A model generated the notes under the pieces. It saw nothing but the letters and a program-made list of their open reading frames with translations, was not told the DNA's origin and made no database searches. A DNA stretch of 64,000 nt, taken from assembly GCF_947241705.1 (NCBI RefSeq), contig NC_079264.1:372001-436000 (forward strand), written 5' to 3'. A program made the position numbers and the translations under genes. Origin of the DNA: Saccharomyces mikatae IFO 1815 (lineage: Eukaryota; Ascomycota; Saccharomycetes; Saccharomycetales; Saccharomycetaceae). Below are positions 50,016-60,211 of this stretch, piece after piece. Every line of letters begins with the position of its first letter. The stretch's first letter is position 1.

Positions 50016-51110
50016 TTATTTATTTATTTTTTCTGATTCGAAATTAACCATGTTGGGTAGAGTGGTGGATTGTAAAGGAAACTGGTCTACCTTACTTGTT
50101 TGCAAGTGAATAGCGGGAATAACCCACTTACCGCAACTGCATCTAGATCCCTTCCAATTATACCCACCGACTTTACTAGAGCAGCCTGGGCATGAAAACT
50201 TGCCTTCTAGCTCTTGTTTGCCTTGCAGTTCAGGTTGCATCCATTTTAAAGGTTCGATAAAAAAATGCGAACAATTCGCTTGTGATTCTTGAATATCGAT
50301 AATACGATGAGAATTGGCAGCTCTTTTGATAAAATGTCCCTCTGATGATTCCTTACTAGGCGGGTCATGCGCAATAAATGATGTGGATAACGCCAGTTTG
50401 GTTCTGCACTTCTTACATCTCACTGCGGTAACCTTGCTTTTCTCAGCTTCAGTTAGTTTATCCAGATCCTGCGACGATTCTGAATCCTTAAACATACCAG
50501 CATTGGAAACCAATTCACTACCTGATGGATCTAACTTGATGGATTGCTTTAGCTTCCATTGCTTATAGGCAGGGTTGTCAAAGTTAACAAAATCCCCACC
50601 CATTTTCTCAAAGAGATTTAATTGTTCCATGAAATTTTCATTTGGTTCAACATTCGCTTTCTTCCTCTTAACAGCATGCATGGCCATTGATAGTGTTAAT
50701 CCATAGCGGTACATTAAGTAGGCCACTACGAAAGTTACAGATCTCGAAATCCCTGCTTGACAATGAATGAAAACAGCACCACGTTGTGGTTTCTTCTTAT
50801 AATTTACCAATCTGGGCGAGTACTCAACTTCATTTGGGAACAAACACTGATCAATGAATCGGTTAGTTTCGTCGAAATATTGCAGTACATCTGTCACATC
50901 ATCATCATCAATGGGAATGTTTTTTAGCGTGTAACCCTTCCTTATTAGATACTCGGGAATAACTTGGAACTTGATAACGGAAAGAATATGAGTGATATTT
51001 AATTCTGCACCTAATGGTTTGTGGTCAATAATGGGACGAATTCCGCCGAGATATATGCCTCCTAATATTCTGGTAACTTCCTCATCGGCTAGAGTTGTAT
51101 TATCTGTCAT
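50016..51110 (-). CDS. YVH1: Yvh1, dual-specificity phosphatase and ribosome maturation factor
   Basis: 364 residues, the same as in S. cerevisiae. The N-terminal dual-specificity phosphatase domain has the active-site loop HCQAGISRS with nucleophile C117. The C-terminal domain binds zinc with several cysteine pairs (CKKC, CPGC, CSCGKW). In S. cerevisiae the zinc domain, not the phosphatase activity, is needed to release Mrt4 from pre-60S particles so that the stalk can be assembled; the protein is also linked to sporulation, glycogen and nitrogen starvation. The phosphatase motif is intact here. Confidence 0.96.
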   Translation of the reverse strand: MTDNTTLADEEVTRILGGIYLGGIRPIIDHKPLGAELNITHILSVIKFQVIPEYLIRKGYTLKNIPIDDDDVTDVLQYFDETNRFIDQCLFPNEVEYSPRLVNYKKKPQRGAVFIHCQAGISRSVTFVVAYLMYRYGLTLSMAMHAVKRKKANVEPNENFMEQLNLFEKMGGDFVNFDNPAYKQWKLKQSIKLDPSGSELVSNAGMFKDSESSQDLDKLTEAEKSKVTAVRCKKCRTKLALSTSFIAHDPPSKESSEGHFIKRAANSHRIIDIQESQANCSHFFIEPLKWMQPELQGKQELEGKFSCPGCSSKVGGYNWKGSRCSCGKWVIPAIHLQTSKVDQFPLQSTTLPNMVNFESEKINK

Positions 51111-51407
51111 ATTATTTAGAATATTGTGCTACTTCTGCCTGCCTTTTCCACGTTTTATCTGTACCACATGCATTCGATGAGCTCGAATTTTTTTTTCACT
51201 ACATTTTTTTTTAGTGCCAAGACAATTAGAAAATGTCGCCGTGGGATTGTGGATGAAGATTGAAGATATTGATAGATTGTTGGAAATCGTATCATTTGAA
51301 AAATAACAAGCTTAACTATCAGTAGATTTGTATATGTATATATCTTTTTATGAAGCGGTTACTTATTGTTTCTAAGAAATACCTTTTAAGAAGAAGGAGC
51401 TTTTGAT

Positions 51408-52790
51408 TTAACGTCTGGAGTCCAGCAAAGTTTGGCCTAATGGTTTCTTCGACACTCCGTTGGTATTCGTATATCCCACCTGGCCTCTTAGTATAGTTTT
51501 CAAGACTGTACCCTTGACCGTCATTCCGTCATAAGCGGTTAACTTGTTTTTGAAGAGGACGGTTGAATTAGTAATCTTGTGCTCACTATCAGTATCAAAC
51601 ACTACCAAGTCAGCATCGTACCCGGGGATTATACTGCCCTTCTGGTGAGATAGTCCCACCTGTTTGGCAGTATTTTCGCAGCACCATGTGACGATGTCAA
51701 CTAGAGAGCAACCCTGAGTAAACATCAACGGCAAACCCAGTCCAACAGAAGCGATTCCTCCCCAAGCATCAAGAAAATCACCCTTTTGCAGCTTCTTCAA
51801 CTCCAGCGTGCAAGGCGAATGGTCACTGACTACTGAGCTTATGACTCCCTCATGCAATGCATCCCAGAGGCCCTGGCGGTTAGATTCAGAACGGATGGGT
51901 GGACAGCATTTAAAGTAAGTGGCTCCGTCTGGGATTTGCTCTGCAGCAATACACAAATAGTGGAAGCACGTTTCTGTTGTGACAGGTAATCCTGAAGCAC
52001 GTGCCCTTCTGATCAAGGGAACCGCTTTCATTGACGCTAGATGAACTATGTGTACAGGAGGTACTGGGCCATCTCTGGCTCTCAAACATTCGAGAATCAA
52101 ATTGATGGCGTCTATCTCAAAAGAATCCGGTCTTGAAGATAAAAACGAAGAATACTTACGATGACTTTCCTCGAGCTGCTGTTCGCCTTCGTCTACCTTG
52201 GAAAACTCAGCATGAAACATCATCATAGTGTCCTTCTCAGCTAAGATCTCTAATGCTTCTTCGATATACTCCTTGCCAACGGGGGGGAACTCCTCCACAC
52301 CCGAATCGAGCAAGAATCCTTTGAACCCACGAACACCTGCTTTAACGAGCGGAACTAGGTCTGGCAAGTTGTGTGGCACAAGTCCACCCCAAAACCCGAC
52401 ATCGCACCACATTTGGCCCTCAGCAGCTTTCAATTTAATCCGCAAATTCTCAACGTTTATCGTCGGAGGAATAGCATTTAGCGGCATATCAACCACCGTT
52501 GTGACCCCACCGCTAATGGCAGCTTGAGTTCCCGTTTCAAATCCTTCCCAACTGGTTCTCCCAGGCTCGTTCAAGTGAACATGAGAATCCACAAGTCCCG
52601 GAAGAATTGTACATGGGGATACGTTCTCTAGCGTATCTATTTCGTATTTGGTTATCTCACTTTTCTCCAGAATCACAGATCCTTCTAAAACATCCAGAAT
52701 CGTTCCTGATTCTGTCGAATACACAATAGTTGCAGCCTTGTTTGCACCATTGATAATGACATTGTTGGAAGTGATGGCATTGATGGGCAT
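51408..52790 (-). CDS. DAL1: Dal1, allantoinase
   Basis: 460 residues, as in S. cerevisiae. It is an amidohydrolase-superfamily barrel: metal ligands H70 and H72 in DSHVHLNEPG, the carbamylated lysine K157 in GFKGF, H193 in MFHAE, H250 in IVHLAS and D323 in SDHSP. The enzyme opens the allantoin ring to allantoate, the first step of allantoin use as nitrogen source. The gene shares a divergent promoter with DAL4 that has four GATAAG-type sites, in keeping with nitrogen catabolite repression. Confidence 0.97.
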   Translation of the reverse strand: MPINAITSNNVIINGANKAATIVYSTESGTILDVLEGSVILEKSEITKYEIDTLENVSPCTILPGLVDSHVHLNEPGRTSWEGFETGTQAAISGGVTTVVDMPLNAIPPTINVENLRIKLKAAEGQMWCDVGFWGGLVPHNLPDLVPLVKAGVRGFKGFLLDSGVEEFPPVGKEYIEEALEILAEKDTMMMFHAEFSKVDEGEQQLEESHRKYSSFLSSRPDSFEIDAINLILECLRARDGPVPPVHIVHLASMKAVPLIRRARASGLPVTTETCFHYLCIAAEQIPDGATYFKCCPPIRSESNRQGLWDALHEGVISSVVSDHSPCTLELKKLQKGDFLDAWGGIASVGLGLPLMFTQGCSLVDIVTWCCENTAKQVGLSHQKGSIIPGYDADLVVFDTDSEHKITNSTVLFKNKLTAYDGMTVKGTVLKTILRGQVGYTNTNGVSKKPLGQTLLDSRR

Positions 52791-53619
52791 CTTGTCGTTC
52801 GCTATATTTCACTTTCTTTGTCTGTATGTTCTTACGTATACACTTTTCTAACTTAAACCGAAGATGGCCAATAGAAAAAGGGATACCTGCAATTGAGAGA
52901 TACTAAAGAGCTTTCATAACTTTTGCGCTAGCTCATCGTCCTCTTTTTTCGATGAGATATGCCCCTCTATATAGATGACTAACCACCGCAATTTTGAACC
53001 AGCTTTCTTGATAAACTCCCGTCAGTCCACCATCAACACTTTTGTGTTTACCCGATCAATCGCAATAAGAGACAATAGATTCGAAACCTGCGCTTCCTTT
53101 CTTTCTTGCAACTCTCGGGTCCAATATGGCTCGAGCCTGCATCTCTTATCACTATTGCCTTCTTATCAATGGAAATATTCCGTCAGATAAAGTGCGCCCG
53201 CGTTTTCTCCGACCATCTGTACTTGCTGCCGCATACAAAATAGCGCCTCTAATCGAATGGTTACGATAAGAAGTGCGTATGTGTAATTGAAGATCTAGGA
53301 TGTTTACCCTTTTCCGGGGGAATGAGAAGGAGTAATAGGTTCGATTAAGTGGTTTGCTGTCACGTCGATAAGGTTCCCTTGAAAGATTGTGTCCAATGAT
53401 TAGCATAGAGAGGTATAGTATCAGAGAAACAGACTTGTAATCAAGATACTTGATCAGTTAGTGGTGAGAATAGAAGAGTGGAAAATAAACGGGGAAGAAG
53501 AAGTATAAATAAATTAGGTTAATGTGTATATTAAGGACATAGAGTTGCTTCTGATTTCATTTTGAAGTTTAAGGTTCAGCTTGTATATCTTGTAACATAT
53601 AGCATCAACAAAAGCAAGA
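52791..53619. promoter_or_regulatory. Divergent DAL1/DAL4 promoter with GATA-factor sites
   Basis: 829 bp between divergent starts. CTTATC occurs at 53145-53150 and 53162-53167; GATAAG at 53265-53270 and 53367-53372. Paired sites of this type bind Gln3/Gat1 (activators) and Dal80/Gzf3 (repressors). They are 355-582 bp from the DAL1 ATG and 248-475 bp from the DAL4 ATG. Confidence 0.75.
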
Positions 53620-55530
53620 ATGGCTAGCGACGCTTTAAGTGCTATTTTCAGTAACCCTTCGAGGAAGAATGTTCAGCCCTCCACATCTATTGTATCTTAC
53701 ACTAACAATAATGAAAATGATGTTATAGACGTCGAGGACGGGAGATTTAACAAGAACAAAAATATCAGCACAAATGTCTATGTGGACAACTCTTCGATAG
53801 AGGAGAGCGAAATCACGCCATTGCCTGAAACGAAATCCTTCTGGAGTAAAATATACTATGACTACATTGTGTTAGATAAGACAACGTTGAATGTTTCGCT
53901 GAAAGAGTCCTTTTTGTATAACAGAGACTTGAAACCAGTTGAAGAAGAGAGAAGGTGCTGGTCCTGGTTCAACTACTTATACTTCTGGTTGGCAGACTGT
54001 TTCAATATTAATACGTGGCAAATTGCTGGTACAGGTCTACAATTAGGTCTGAATTGGTGGCAATGTTGGCTTACAGTTTGGATTGGTTATACTTTTGCAG
54101 GTGTTTTCGTGGTGTTGAACTCGAGAATTGGTTCTGCATATCACTTGGCCTTCCCCATTACTGTCAGGGCCTCGTTTGGTATTTTCTTTTCCATGTGGCC
54201 GATTATAAATCGTGTTGTTATGGCTATAGTATGGTACGCAGTGCAAGCATGGTTAGGTGCTACACCTGTGGCGCTGATGCTGAAATCTATCTTTGGTAAG
54301 AATTTGGAAGATAGAATTCCAAACCATTTTGGTTCTCCAAATAGTACTACTTTCGAGTTCATGTGTTTCTTCATATTTTGGGTGGTCAGTATACCATTTG
54401 TTCTAGTGGCACCTCATAAAATTAGGCATCTGTTTACGGTAAAGGCAGCCTTAATCCCCTTTGCAGCCTTTGGATTCTTGATTTGGGCTTTGAAGAAATC
54501 GCACGGTAAAATTGAATTGGGGTCGCTAAATGATTCCTCACCTCATGGTTCCGAGTTTTCTTGGATATTCGTCAGATCCCTGATGGCCTGTATTGCCAAC
54601 TTTGCTGCTTTGATTATCAACGCTCCTGATTTCGGTAGATTTGCCAAAAATCCTCAAGCATCTCTGTGGCCACAATTGGTTGCTATCCCATTATTCTTTG
54701 CTATCACCTGTTTGATTGGTATTATTGTTACTGCAGCTGGTTATCATTTATATGGGGTCAACTATTGGTCACCCTTGGACGTCTTGGGTCAATTTTTGGA
54801 GACTACTTACACAAGAGGCACTAGAGCTGGTGTCTTTTTGATTTCCTTTGTATTTGCCCTAGCTCAATTAGGTACAAATATCTCTGCCAACTCATTGGCA
54901 TGTGGTGCAGATATGACTGCTTTGTTTCCAAGATATATTAACATTAGAAGAGGCTCTCTATTCTGTGTGGCAATGGCTCTATGTATCTGTCCATGGAACC
55001 TGATGGCCAGCTCAAGTAAGTTCACCAGTGCTTTAGGAGCTTATGCAATTTTCCTTTCTAGTATTGCTGGTGTCATTTGCTCTGATTATTTTGTGGTAAG
55101 AAGAGGGTACGTGAAATTGACACATTTATTCCTGGCTCAAAAGGGCTCCTTCTACATGTTCGGAAATAGATTTGGTGTCAATTGGAGGGCTTTTGTTGCG
55201 TATATTTGCGGTATTGCACCAAATTTGCCGGGCTTTATAGGTGATGTGGGCGCCCCCAAAATTACAGTTTCAGAGGGTGCGATGAGACTATACTACCTAG
55301 GTTATCCAGTGGGTTTCTTCATTAGTGCAGTGATATACCTCACGTTGTGCTATTTTTTCCCAGTCCCAGGTACTCCGGTAACCAATTTCTTAACAGAGAA
55401 AGGCTGGTTCCAAAGATGGGCTTATGTTGAGGATTTTGAACAAGATTGGAAGAACGAATTGCGTAGAGATGATTTATGTGATGATACTATCAGTATCTAT
55501 GATAGTACTGATGAAAAGATAGTTTACTGA
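53620..55530 (+). CDS. DAL4: Dal4, allantoin permease (NCS1 family)
   Basis: 636 residues (S. cerevisiae 635). A hydrophilic N-terminus of about 110 residues precedes twelve likely membrane spans. NCS1-family features include the WSWFNYLYFWLADCFNINTW start of the membrane domain, the GLNWWQCWLTVWIGY segment and NINAPDFGRFAKNPQ-type loop (INAPDFGRFAKNPQ). The protein is a plasma-membrane proton symporter for allantoin, close to uracil permease Fur4 and uridine permease Fui1. The gene probably belongs to the nitrogen-repressed, allantoin-inducible set, as its promoter shows. Confidence 0.96.
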   Translation: MASDALSAIFSNPSRKNVQPSTSIVSYTNNNENDVIDVEDGRFNKNKNISTNVYVDNSSIEESEITPLPETKSFWSKIYYDYIVLDKTTLNVSLKESFLYNRDLKPVEEERRCWSWFNYLYFWLADCFNINTWQIAGTGLQLGLNWWQCWLTVWIGYTFAGVFVVLNSRIGSAYHLAFPITVRASFGIFFSMWPIINRVVMAIVWYAVQAWLGATPVALMLKSIFGKNLEDRIPNHFGSPNSTTFEFMCFFIFWVVSIPFVLVAPHKIRHLFTVKAALIPFAAFGFLIWALKKSHGKIELGSLNDSSPHGSEFSWIFVRSLMACIANFAALIINAPDFGRFAKNPQASLWPQLVAIPLFFAITCLIGIIVTAAGYHLYGVNYWSPLDVLGQFLETTYTRGTRAGVFLISFVFALAQLGTNISANSLACGADMTALFPRYINIRRGSLFCVAMALCICPWNLMASSSKFTSALGAYAIFLSSIAGVICSDYFVVRRGYVKLTHLFLAQKGSFYMFGNRFGVNWRAFVAYICGIAPNLPGFIGDVGAPKITVSEGAMRLYYLGYPVGFFISAVIYLTLCYFFPVPGTPVTNFLTEKGWFQRWAYVEDFEQDWKNELRRDDLCDDTISIYDSTDEKIVY

Positions 55531-55971
55531 ATAAAAGTTCCACCTCAACCTTCCATACACATAGTACGAAGAAGTTATTATACATTTAAACAACCTTAAT
55601 ATTCATTTTGTTTATTTTTATATACTTTTGTTAAGCAGATTTACTAATATAATTCGCAGCATCATTATAATTTCCTGTGGGAATGGCGTACTTTCGATTT
55701 ACCAAATTGCCATGGAGCTGCCAAACTTGCGTTCGTTCGATCCTATCAAAAACTTCGGATAGTTCCGGTGTCTTATCTAAAAATAAGATAAGCGATAAGA
55801 TAAGAATAAAGGAACGAAACAGAAACTCGGTTGAAAAAAAGCTTCAAATAGCAGACACTATATCTGAAAAAAAAATATTATAAAAGAATGGCAGTGAATT
55901 TCGTTGTGATTTGTACTAATTATAAATTTGCGTAACAAACCAACTTGCCTCAATTAGTCCCTTCGTCAGAA
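55531..55971 (+). promoter_or_regulatory. DAL2 promoter with a tight GATA-site cluster
   Basis: Four GATA-core sites fall within 33 bp: CTTATC at 55772-55777 and GATAAG at 55787-55792, 55794-55799 and 55799-55804 (the last two share a G). They are about 170-200 bp upstream of the DAL2 ATG. This 441-bp gap also holds the DAL4 3' region. An A/T-rich stretch near 55869-55880 may serve as TATA. Confidence 0.8.
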
Positions 55972-57003
55972 ATGAAGTTCTTTGATTTATCTGAAGAAGC
56001 TGAATTCAAGTCAATAATCACTTCCCAAAACAAAGCAGTAGATGTTATAGGATCCAAGCTAGGTGGTAAAGTAGTTTCCTTTTCAGATGAATGGTTCGCC
56101 GCTGCCGAGAATTTACTTAAGCCAAGTGACCCAATATGTGATCGTACTAAATTTGTTCCCTCAGGAGCGTGGTACGATGGCTGGGAGACGAGAAGGCATA
56201 ATGAGATGGAATACGACTGGGTTATCATCAAGATGGGAGTTGCTGCTGCCCACATTATTGGTGGTGAAGTCGACACTGCATTTTTCAATGGTAATCAAGC
56301 ACCATTCGTTTCAGTTGAGGCGCTTTATGACGAGGGTGAAGAAGGTAATATAGTGGAGGATGACTCACGTTGGGTTGAGATTGTTGAGAAATTTGAATGT
56401 GGTCCTTCGCAAAGACACCTTTTCATCAGAAGTAACGGCCTTACTGAAGAAAAGTTCACTCACATCAAGCTTAAAATGTACCCTGATGGAGGGATTGCCA
56501 GATTTAGATTATACGGAAGAGTGGTTCCTCCAGAATTAAAAACCAAAAATCATGTAATTGATTTGGCTTATGTTTGCAATGGTGCTGTGGCTTTGGAATG
56601 TTCTGACCAACATTTTGGTTCAACTGATAACTTGTTGCTGCCAGGACGAGGTCATGATATGTCTGACGGCTGGGAAACCAGAAGGTCAAGAGAACCAGGC
56701 CATGCTGATTGGGTCATAATTCAACTTGGCAGAGAATCAACCTTCATTGAAAAAATTATTGTCGATACAGCACATTTTAGGGGGAACTTCCCACAGTTTA
56801 TTAGTGTGGAAGGTTGCTTGAAGGAGCCAGGATCAAGTGGTAACATTGATGAAAAAACATGGGTAGAACTAGTTGGAAAGTCAAAGACGGGACCTGACAA
56901 AGAGCATGTGTATGAGATACGTAAGAATATAAGAGTCTCTCATGTCAAATTAAAGATTATTCCAGACGGTGGAGTGAAAAGAGTAAGAGTTTGGGGGTAC
57001 TAA
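55972..57003 (+). CDS. DAL2: Dal2, allantoicase
   Basis: 343 residues from the ATG at 55972, the S. cerevisiae start and length; nine further codons up to a TTG at 55945 are not counted. The protein is made of two related halves, each an allantoicase beta-sandwich: GAWYDGWETRRHNEMEYDWV in the first half and DMSDGWETRRSREPGHADWV in the second. The enzyme hydrolyses allantoate to ureidoglycolate and urea, second step of the pathway. It lies tail-to-tail with DCG1, 210 bp apart. Confidence 0.97.
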   Translation: MKFFDLSEEAEFKSIITSQNKAVDVIGSKLGGKVVSFSDEWFAAAENLLKPSDPICDRTKFVPSGAWYDGWETRRHNEMEYDWVIIKMGVAAAHIIGGEVDTAFFNGNQAPFVSVEALYDEGEEGNIVEDDSRWVEIVEKFECGPSQRHLFIRSNGLTEEKFTHIKLKMYPDGGIARFRLYGRVVPPELKTKNHVIDLAYVCNGAVALECSDQHFGSTDNLLLPGRGHDMSDGWETRRSREPGHADWVIIQLGRESTFIEKIIVDTAHFRGNFPQFISVEGCLKEPGSSGNIDEKTWVELVGKSKTGPDKEHVYEIRKNIRVSHVKLKIIPDGGVKRVRVWGY

Positions 57004-57213
57004 TGAATATTATCAATAATTATTTAACTACTGTATATTTTGAAATTATGCATTCTTACTACTTTAAAGGAGAAAAATTCGATACAAGTTTAATCTTTTT
57101 TGTGTTAAAAATCAATTATGTTTTTCTTGAGCTATGTTCTTGTTATTTTTTGGTTTCTGTCCGTTTTAAAGCAAAACGTTAATAAATACACCTTTACAAA
57201 AACAATTATATTT

Positions 57214-57951
57214 CTATTTATATTGTGATTTAATGAACTTTATCATAGTAATTAAAATCTCCAAACCGATTTCAATCGTATCCAAAAACAATATACCATC
57301 CTTTTCGAATCTTTTTGCGAGTTTATTTTGTAACCCTGAGAACCCTGCACAACCCAATATTACAATCTCTGAATCAAGCTTTCTAATATTCTCCTCGCAA
57401 ATAATATCCGCAATTTGCTGAAAATTTTTTGGGCTATGCAAGTCGAGGACCTGTAGGTCAGTGGATACAGTACCTTTCCACAGATTTTTATCAATTGTGT
57501 TCCTTGTCAAAAATTTCGATTCTACAGAATTATTCAATATGGGGATCCATTCTTTATTTGAAGTGATAATAGAAAACCTCTTTCCGATCAAGTCGCAATA
57601 ATGGATGCTGCTATCTAATAATCCAACAACCGAGACATTGCTCTTTTCTTTAGCGGCCCTATATTTTATCTCTGTCACCAAAGGATGGTCGGAGAAACAG
57701 GCGATCAATATCCCATCAAAATTCTGAAAGTAATAAACCGATTCCTGATCATCAACTATGAGGGGAAGACAGGCCTTCATACTTTCAATACTTGTTTCCT
57801 CGCCATCGATCTGCCGTGGTGAGGCATCCGGTCCTGTGAAGTAACTGATTTTAAATGATTCCTTTGAGAAAGTCTTTTCAATGGTTTCCTGCAAGGAATC
57901 AGTCATTGTTTTTGAACTATTAGGATTGACGACAAGTATTTTTGTTTCCAT
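57214..57951 (-). CDS. DCG1: Dcg1, Asp/Glu/hydantoin racemase-family protein
   Basis: 245 residues (S. cerevisiae 244). Family marks are the N-terminal ILVVNPNSSKTMTDSL and the second catalytic-Cys region ILGCAGFSGL; the first active-site Cys lies in GILIACFSDHP. Both cysteines of the two-base racemase mechanism are therefore present. The S. cerevisiae protein is nitrogen-regulated and of unproven activity; an allantoin racemase role has been suggested from its family and place in the cluster and is inference. Confidence 0.94.
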   Translation of the reverse strand: METKILVVNPNSSKTMTDSLQETIEKTFSKESFKISYFTGPDASPRQIDGEETSIESMKACLPLIVDDQESVYYFQNFDGILIACFSDHPLVTEIKYRAAKEKSNVSVVGLLDSSIHYCDLIGKRFSIITSNKEWIPILNNSVESKFLTRNTIDKNLWKGTVSTDLQVLDLHSPKNFQQIADIICEENIRKLDSEIVILGCAGFSGLQNKLAKRFEKDGILFLDTIEIGLEILITMIKFIKSQYK

Positions 57952-58224
57952 CGTTGGATCTTCTAACTTAGCTGGTTTTTCCTATCCCTTTGCATTTTTC
58001 TCGTGTCAAGAGTAAGCATTTCATTCCTTTTGTGTATTCTTACGGTTTTTAAATGTTCAATTTCAACCTGAGATGGATAAAAATCTGAGTTCCGCTTCTC
58101 GTATCTTATCAAGAGGCTTATCAATTGATACTTGATTGGATTATGCGAGAAAAGAGCGTCCTAGGTTCTTTGAAATATTCGTCAGGTTACATACGTATTA
58201 ATTTATTAGTAATTAACTAAAGTT
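57952..58224 (-). promoter_or_regulatory. DCG1 promoter with two GATA-factor sites
   Basis: CTTATC at 58105-58110 and 58117-58122, 12 bp apart centre to centre, lie about 155-170 bp upstream of the DCG1 ATG. The gap also contains the DAL7 3' region. Confidence 0.7.
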
Positions 58225-59889
58225 CTATAATTTACTTAAGTCAATTGGTTTAGCATTTGGCTTAATGACTTCATCATACAATAAAGTGGTCAAGAAATCG
58301 CTAAAAATTTTACCGGTAACTTCAGGCAAAAAGTACTTAGCTGCCAAGGCGAACTTATTCTTTTCACCTAGTGGACTTGTTGAAGCCAATTTTGTGGTCT
58401 CCTCATCCAATATCTTGGCGGTCAATTCCGGTGTTACTTTATCACCAGTATCACTTAAAACAACACCATGTTTAACCCATTGGTACAATTGACAACGCGA
58501 CACTTCTGCAGTAGCGGCATCTTCCATTAAGTGATTAATTGGCACACAACCAGATCCCCTCAACCAAGCCTCCATATATTGCAAGCCAATGTCTAAGTTA
58601 ACTCTAATTCCCTCAACTGTGACTTGTGCATCTTGGATCTTTGTGTTCAATAAATCGGATGATTTAACATTCACATCAGGAACAAAGTATATTTGGTTGG
58701 CTGTACCCATGTTACTGAAAACCTCATTACAGATTGGTGCCAATGCAGGGTGTGCAACCCATGACCCGTCATGTCCGTTCTTCATTTCTCTGATCTTGTC
58801 ATTACGAACCTTGTTCATAGCAATTTCATTAGCCTTTGGATCATCCTTGATAGGGATCTGTGCAGCCATACCACCCATTGCGTGAACACCTCTACGGTGA
58901 CACGTATTGATCAATCTTTTAACATAAGCATCCATAAATGGTGAAGTCATAGTCACTTGGTCTCTATTAGGCAAAACGTGTTCAGGCAAGTTTCTCAATT
59001 TCTTAATCGTTGAAAATATATAATCCCAACGACCACAATTTAGACCACTAGAATGCTGTCTTATTTGATAAATAATCTCTTCCATTTGGAAAGCTGCTGG
59101 CAAAGTTTCGATCAGAACAGTAGCTCTAATAGTACCACGTGGCATACCAATGAAATCTTGAGCAACGCAGAAGATGTCATTCCATAGTTTTACTTCTAGG
59201 TGGTGCTCCATTTTTGGTAAGTAAAAGTAAGGGCCCTTACCAATTTTAACCAACTCTTTAGCGTTATGGTAAAAATATAAACCAAAATCAAATATAGAGG
59301 CACTAATTGGTTCATCATCTACATAAAGGTGCTTCTCCACCATATGCCAGCCACGAGGTCTAACGATCAAAGTAGGCAGTCTTGAAATGTCATCCTTCAG
59401 CTTGTACTCCTTTCTTGGAGTTTTGAAGTCGATCTGATTTCTGATGGCATCGTAAAGATTAACTTGGCCATAAATCATATTCTCCCAAGTTGGAGATGAT
59501 GAATCCTCGAAATCGGTCATGTATGTTGTCACTTCTGCGTTCAAAGCGTTAACCAACATATTTCTCAATGGTGGTCCAGTAATCTCACTGGATCTGTTGA
59601 TTAAGCCCGGAGCAGGGATAGCACCTTGCCAAGTAGGATCATTTCTGATTTGTTCAGTTTCAGACAAGAAATCAAATCGATATTCGCCAGAGTCCAATTT
59701 TGACTGTAAATCGCTTCTGTTAGCTAAAAGTTCTTTACGTCTTGCATTGAAAGTTCTATGTAGCAAAACGATGAATTCCAAGGCATCTTTGGTTAAAATA
59801 TCAGCCACGGTAGTTTTGGAGGGTTCAAATTGAGGGGTTGCGTCTATGTCCGCATACAAAGCAGTGTTATCCAAGCTAATCTTCACCAT
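58225..59889 (-). CDS. DAL7: Dal7, malate synthase
   Basis: 554 residues, as in S. cerevisiae, ending in SKL, a peroxisomal targeting signal type 1. Malate synthase marks include the substrate-binding arginine region [17 protein letters not shown] and the catalytic [20 protein letters not shown] segment. The enzyme joins glyoxylate, released by Dal3, to acetyl-CoA to make malate, draining a toxic product of allantoin breakdown. Its paralogue MLS1 serves the glyoxylate cycle. About 20 residue changes from the S. cerevisiae protein as I recall it. Confidence 0.97.
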   Translation of the reverse strand: MVKISLDNTALYADIDATPQFEPSKTTVADILTKDALEFIVLLHRTFNARRKELLANRSDLQSKLDSGEYRFDFLSETEQIRNDPTWQGAIPAPGLINRSSEITGPPLRNMLVNALNAEVTTYMTDFEDSSSPTWENMIYGQVNLYDAIRNQIDFKTPRKEYKLKDDISRLPTLIVRPRGWHMVEKHLYVDDEPISASIFDFGLYFYHNAKELVKIGKGPYFYLPKMEHHLEVKLWNDIFCVAQDFIGMPRGTIRATVLIETLPAAFQMEEIIYQIRQHSSGLNCGRWDYIFSTIKKLRNLPEHVLPNRDQVTMTSPFMDAYVKRLINTCHRRGVHAMGGMAAQIPIKDDPKANEIAMNKVRNDKIREMKNGHDGSWVAHPALAPICNEVFSNMGTANQIYFVPDVNVKSSDLLNTKIQDAQVTVEGIRVNLDIGLQYMEAWLRGSGCVPINHLMEDAATAEVSRCQLYQWVKHGVVLSDTGDKVTPELTAKILDEETTKLASTSPLGEKNKFALAAKYFLPEVTGKIFSDFLTTLLYDEVIKPNAKPIDLSKL

Positions 59890-60211
59890 TGTTCAGTGTT
59901 CTTCGGCGTAGTTATGACGCATATTATAAGTGATTAAACAATCACATGAGAAAAGGAAGATAAAAAATATACTCCTACATGTCCTCGTTTTATACTCATT
60001 GTTTAACATAGTTGATGAAAATCAATTGAGATGACAGTTTCTTCAAAATCCCTTATCTAAGATAAGAAAAAGTTAACGCAATTTTTCAAAAACCGCAATA
60101 TTCTACTGCACGGCAACTTTCAGCGAAGAATTATGTCGAATTTCGTAAAGCTATAAAATTAATAATACAGGGAAATTTACATATTTACTTAACACACAGT
60201 CGCAATACCAT
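59890..60211 (-). promoter_or_regulatory. DAL7 promoter: GATA palindrome and allantoin-response element
   Basis: CTTATC at 60052-60057 and GATAAG at 60061-60066 form an inverted pair (CTTATCTAAGATAAG). Just beyond, at 60075-60087, the minus strand reads GAAAAATTGCGTT, one base longer than the allantoin-induction element UIS-ALL (GAAAATTGCGTT) used by Dal82 with Dal81. All are about 165-200 bp upstream of the DAL7 ATG. Confidence 0.8.
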
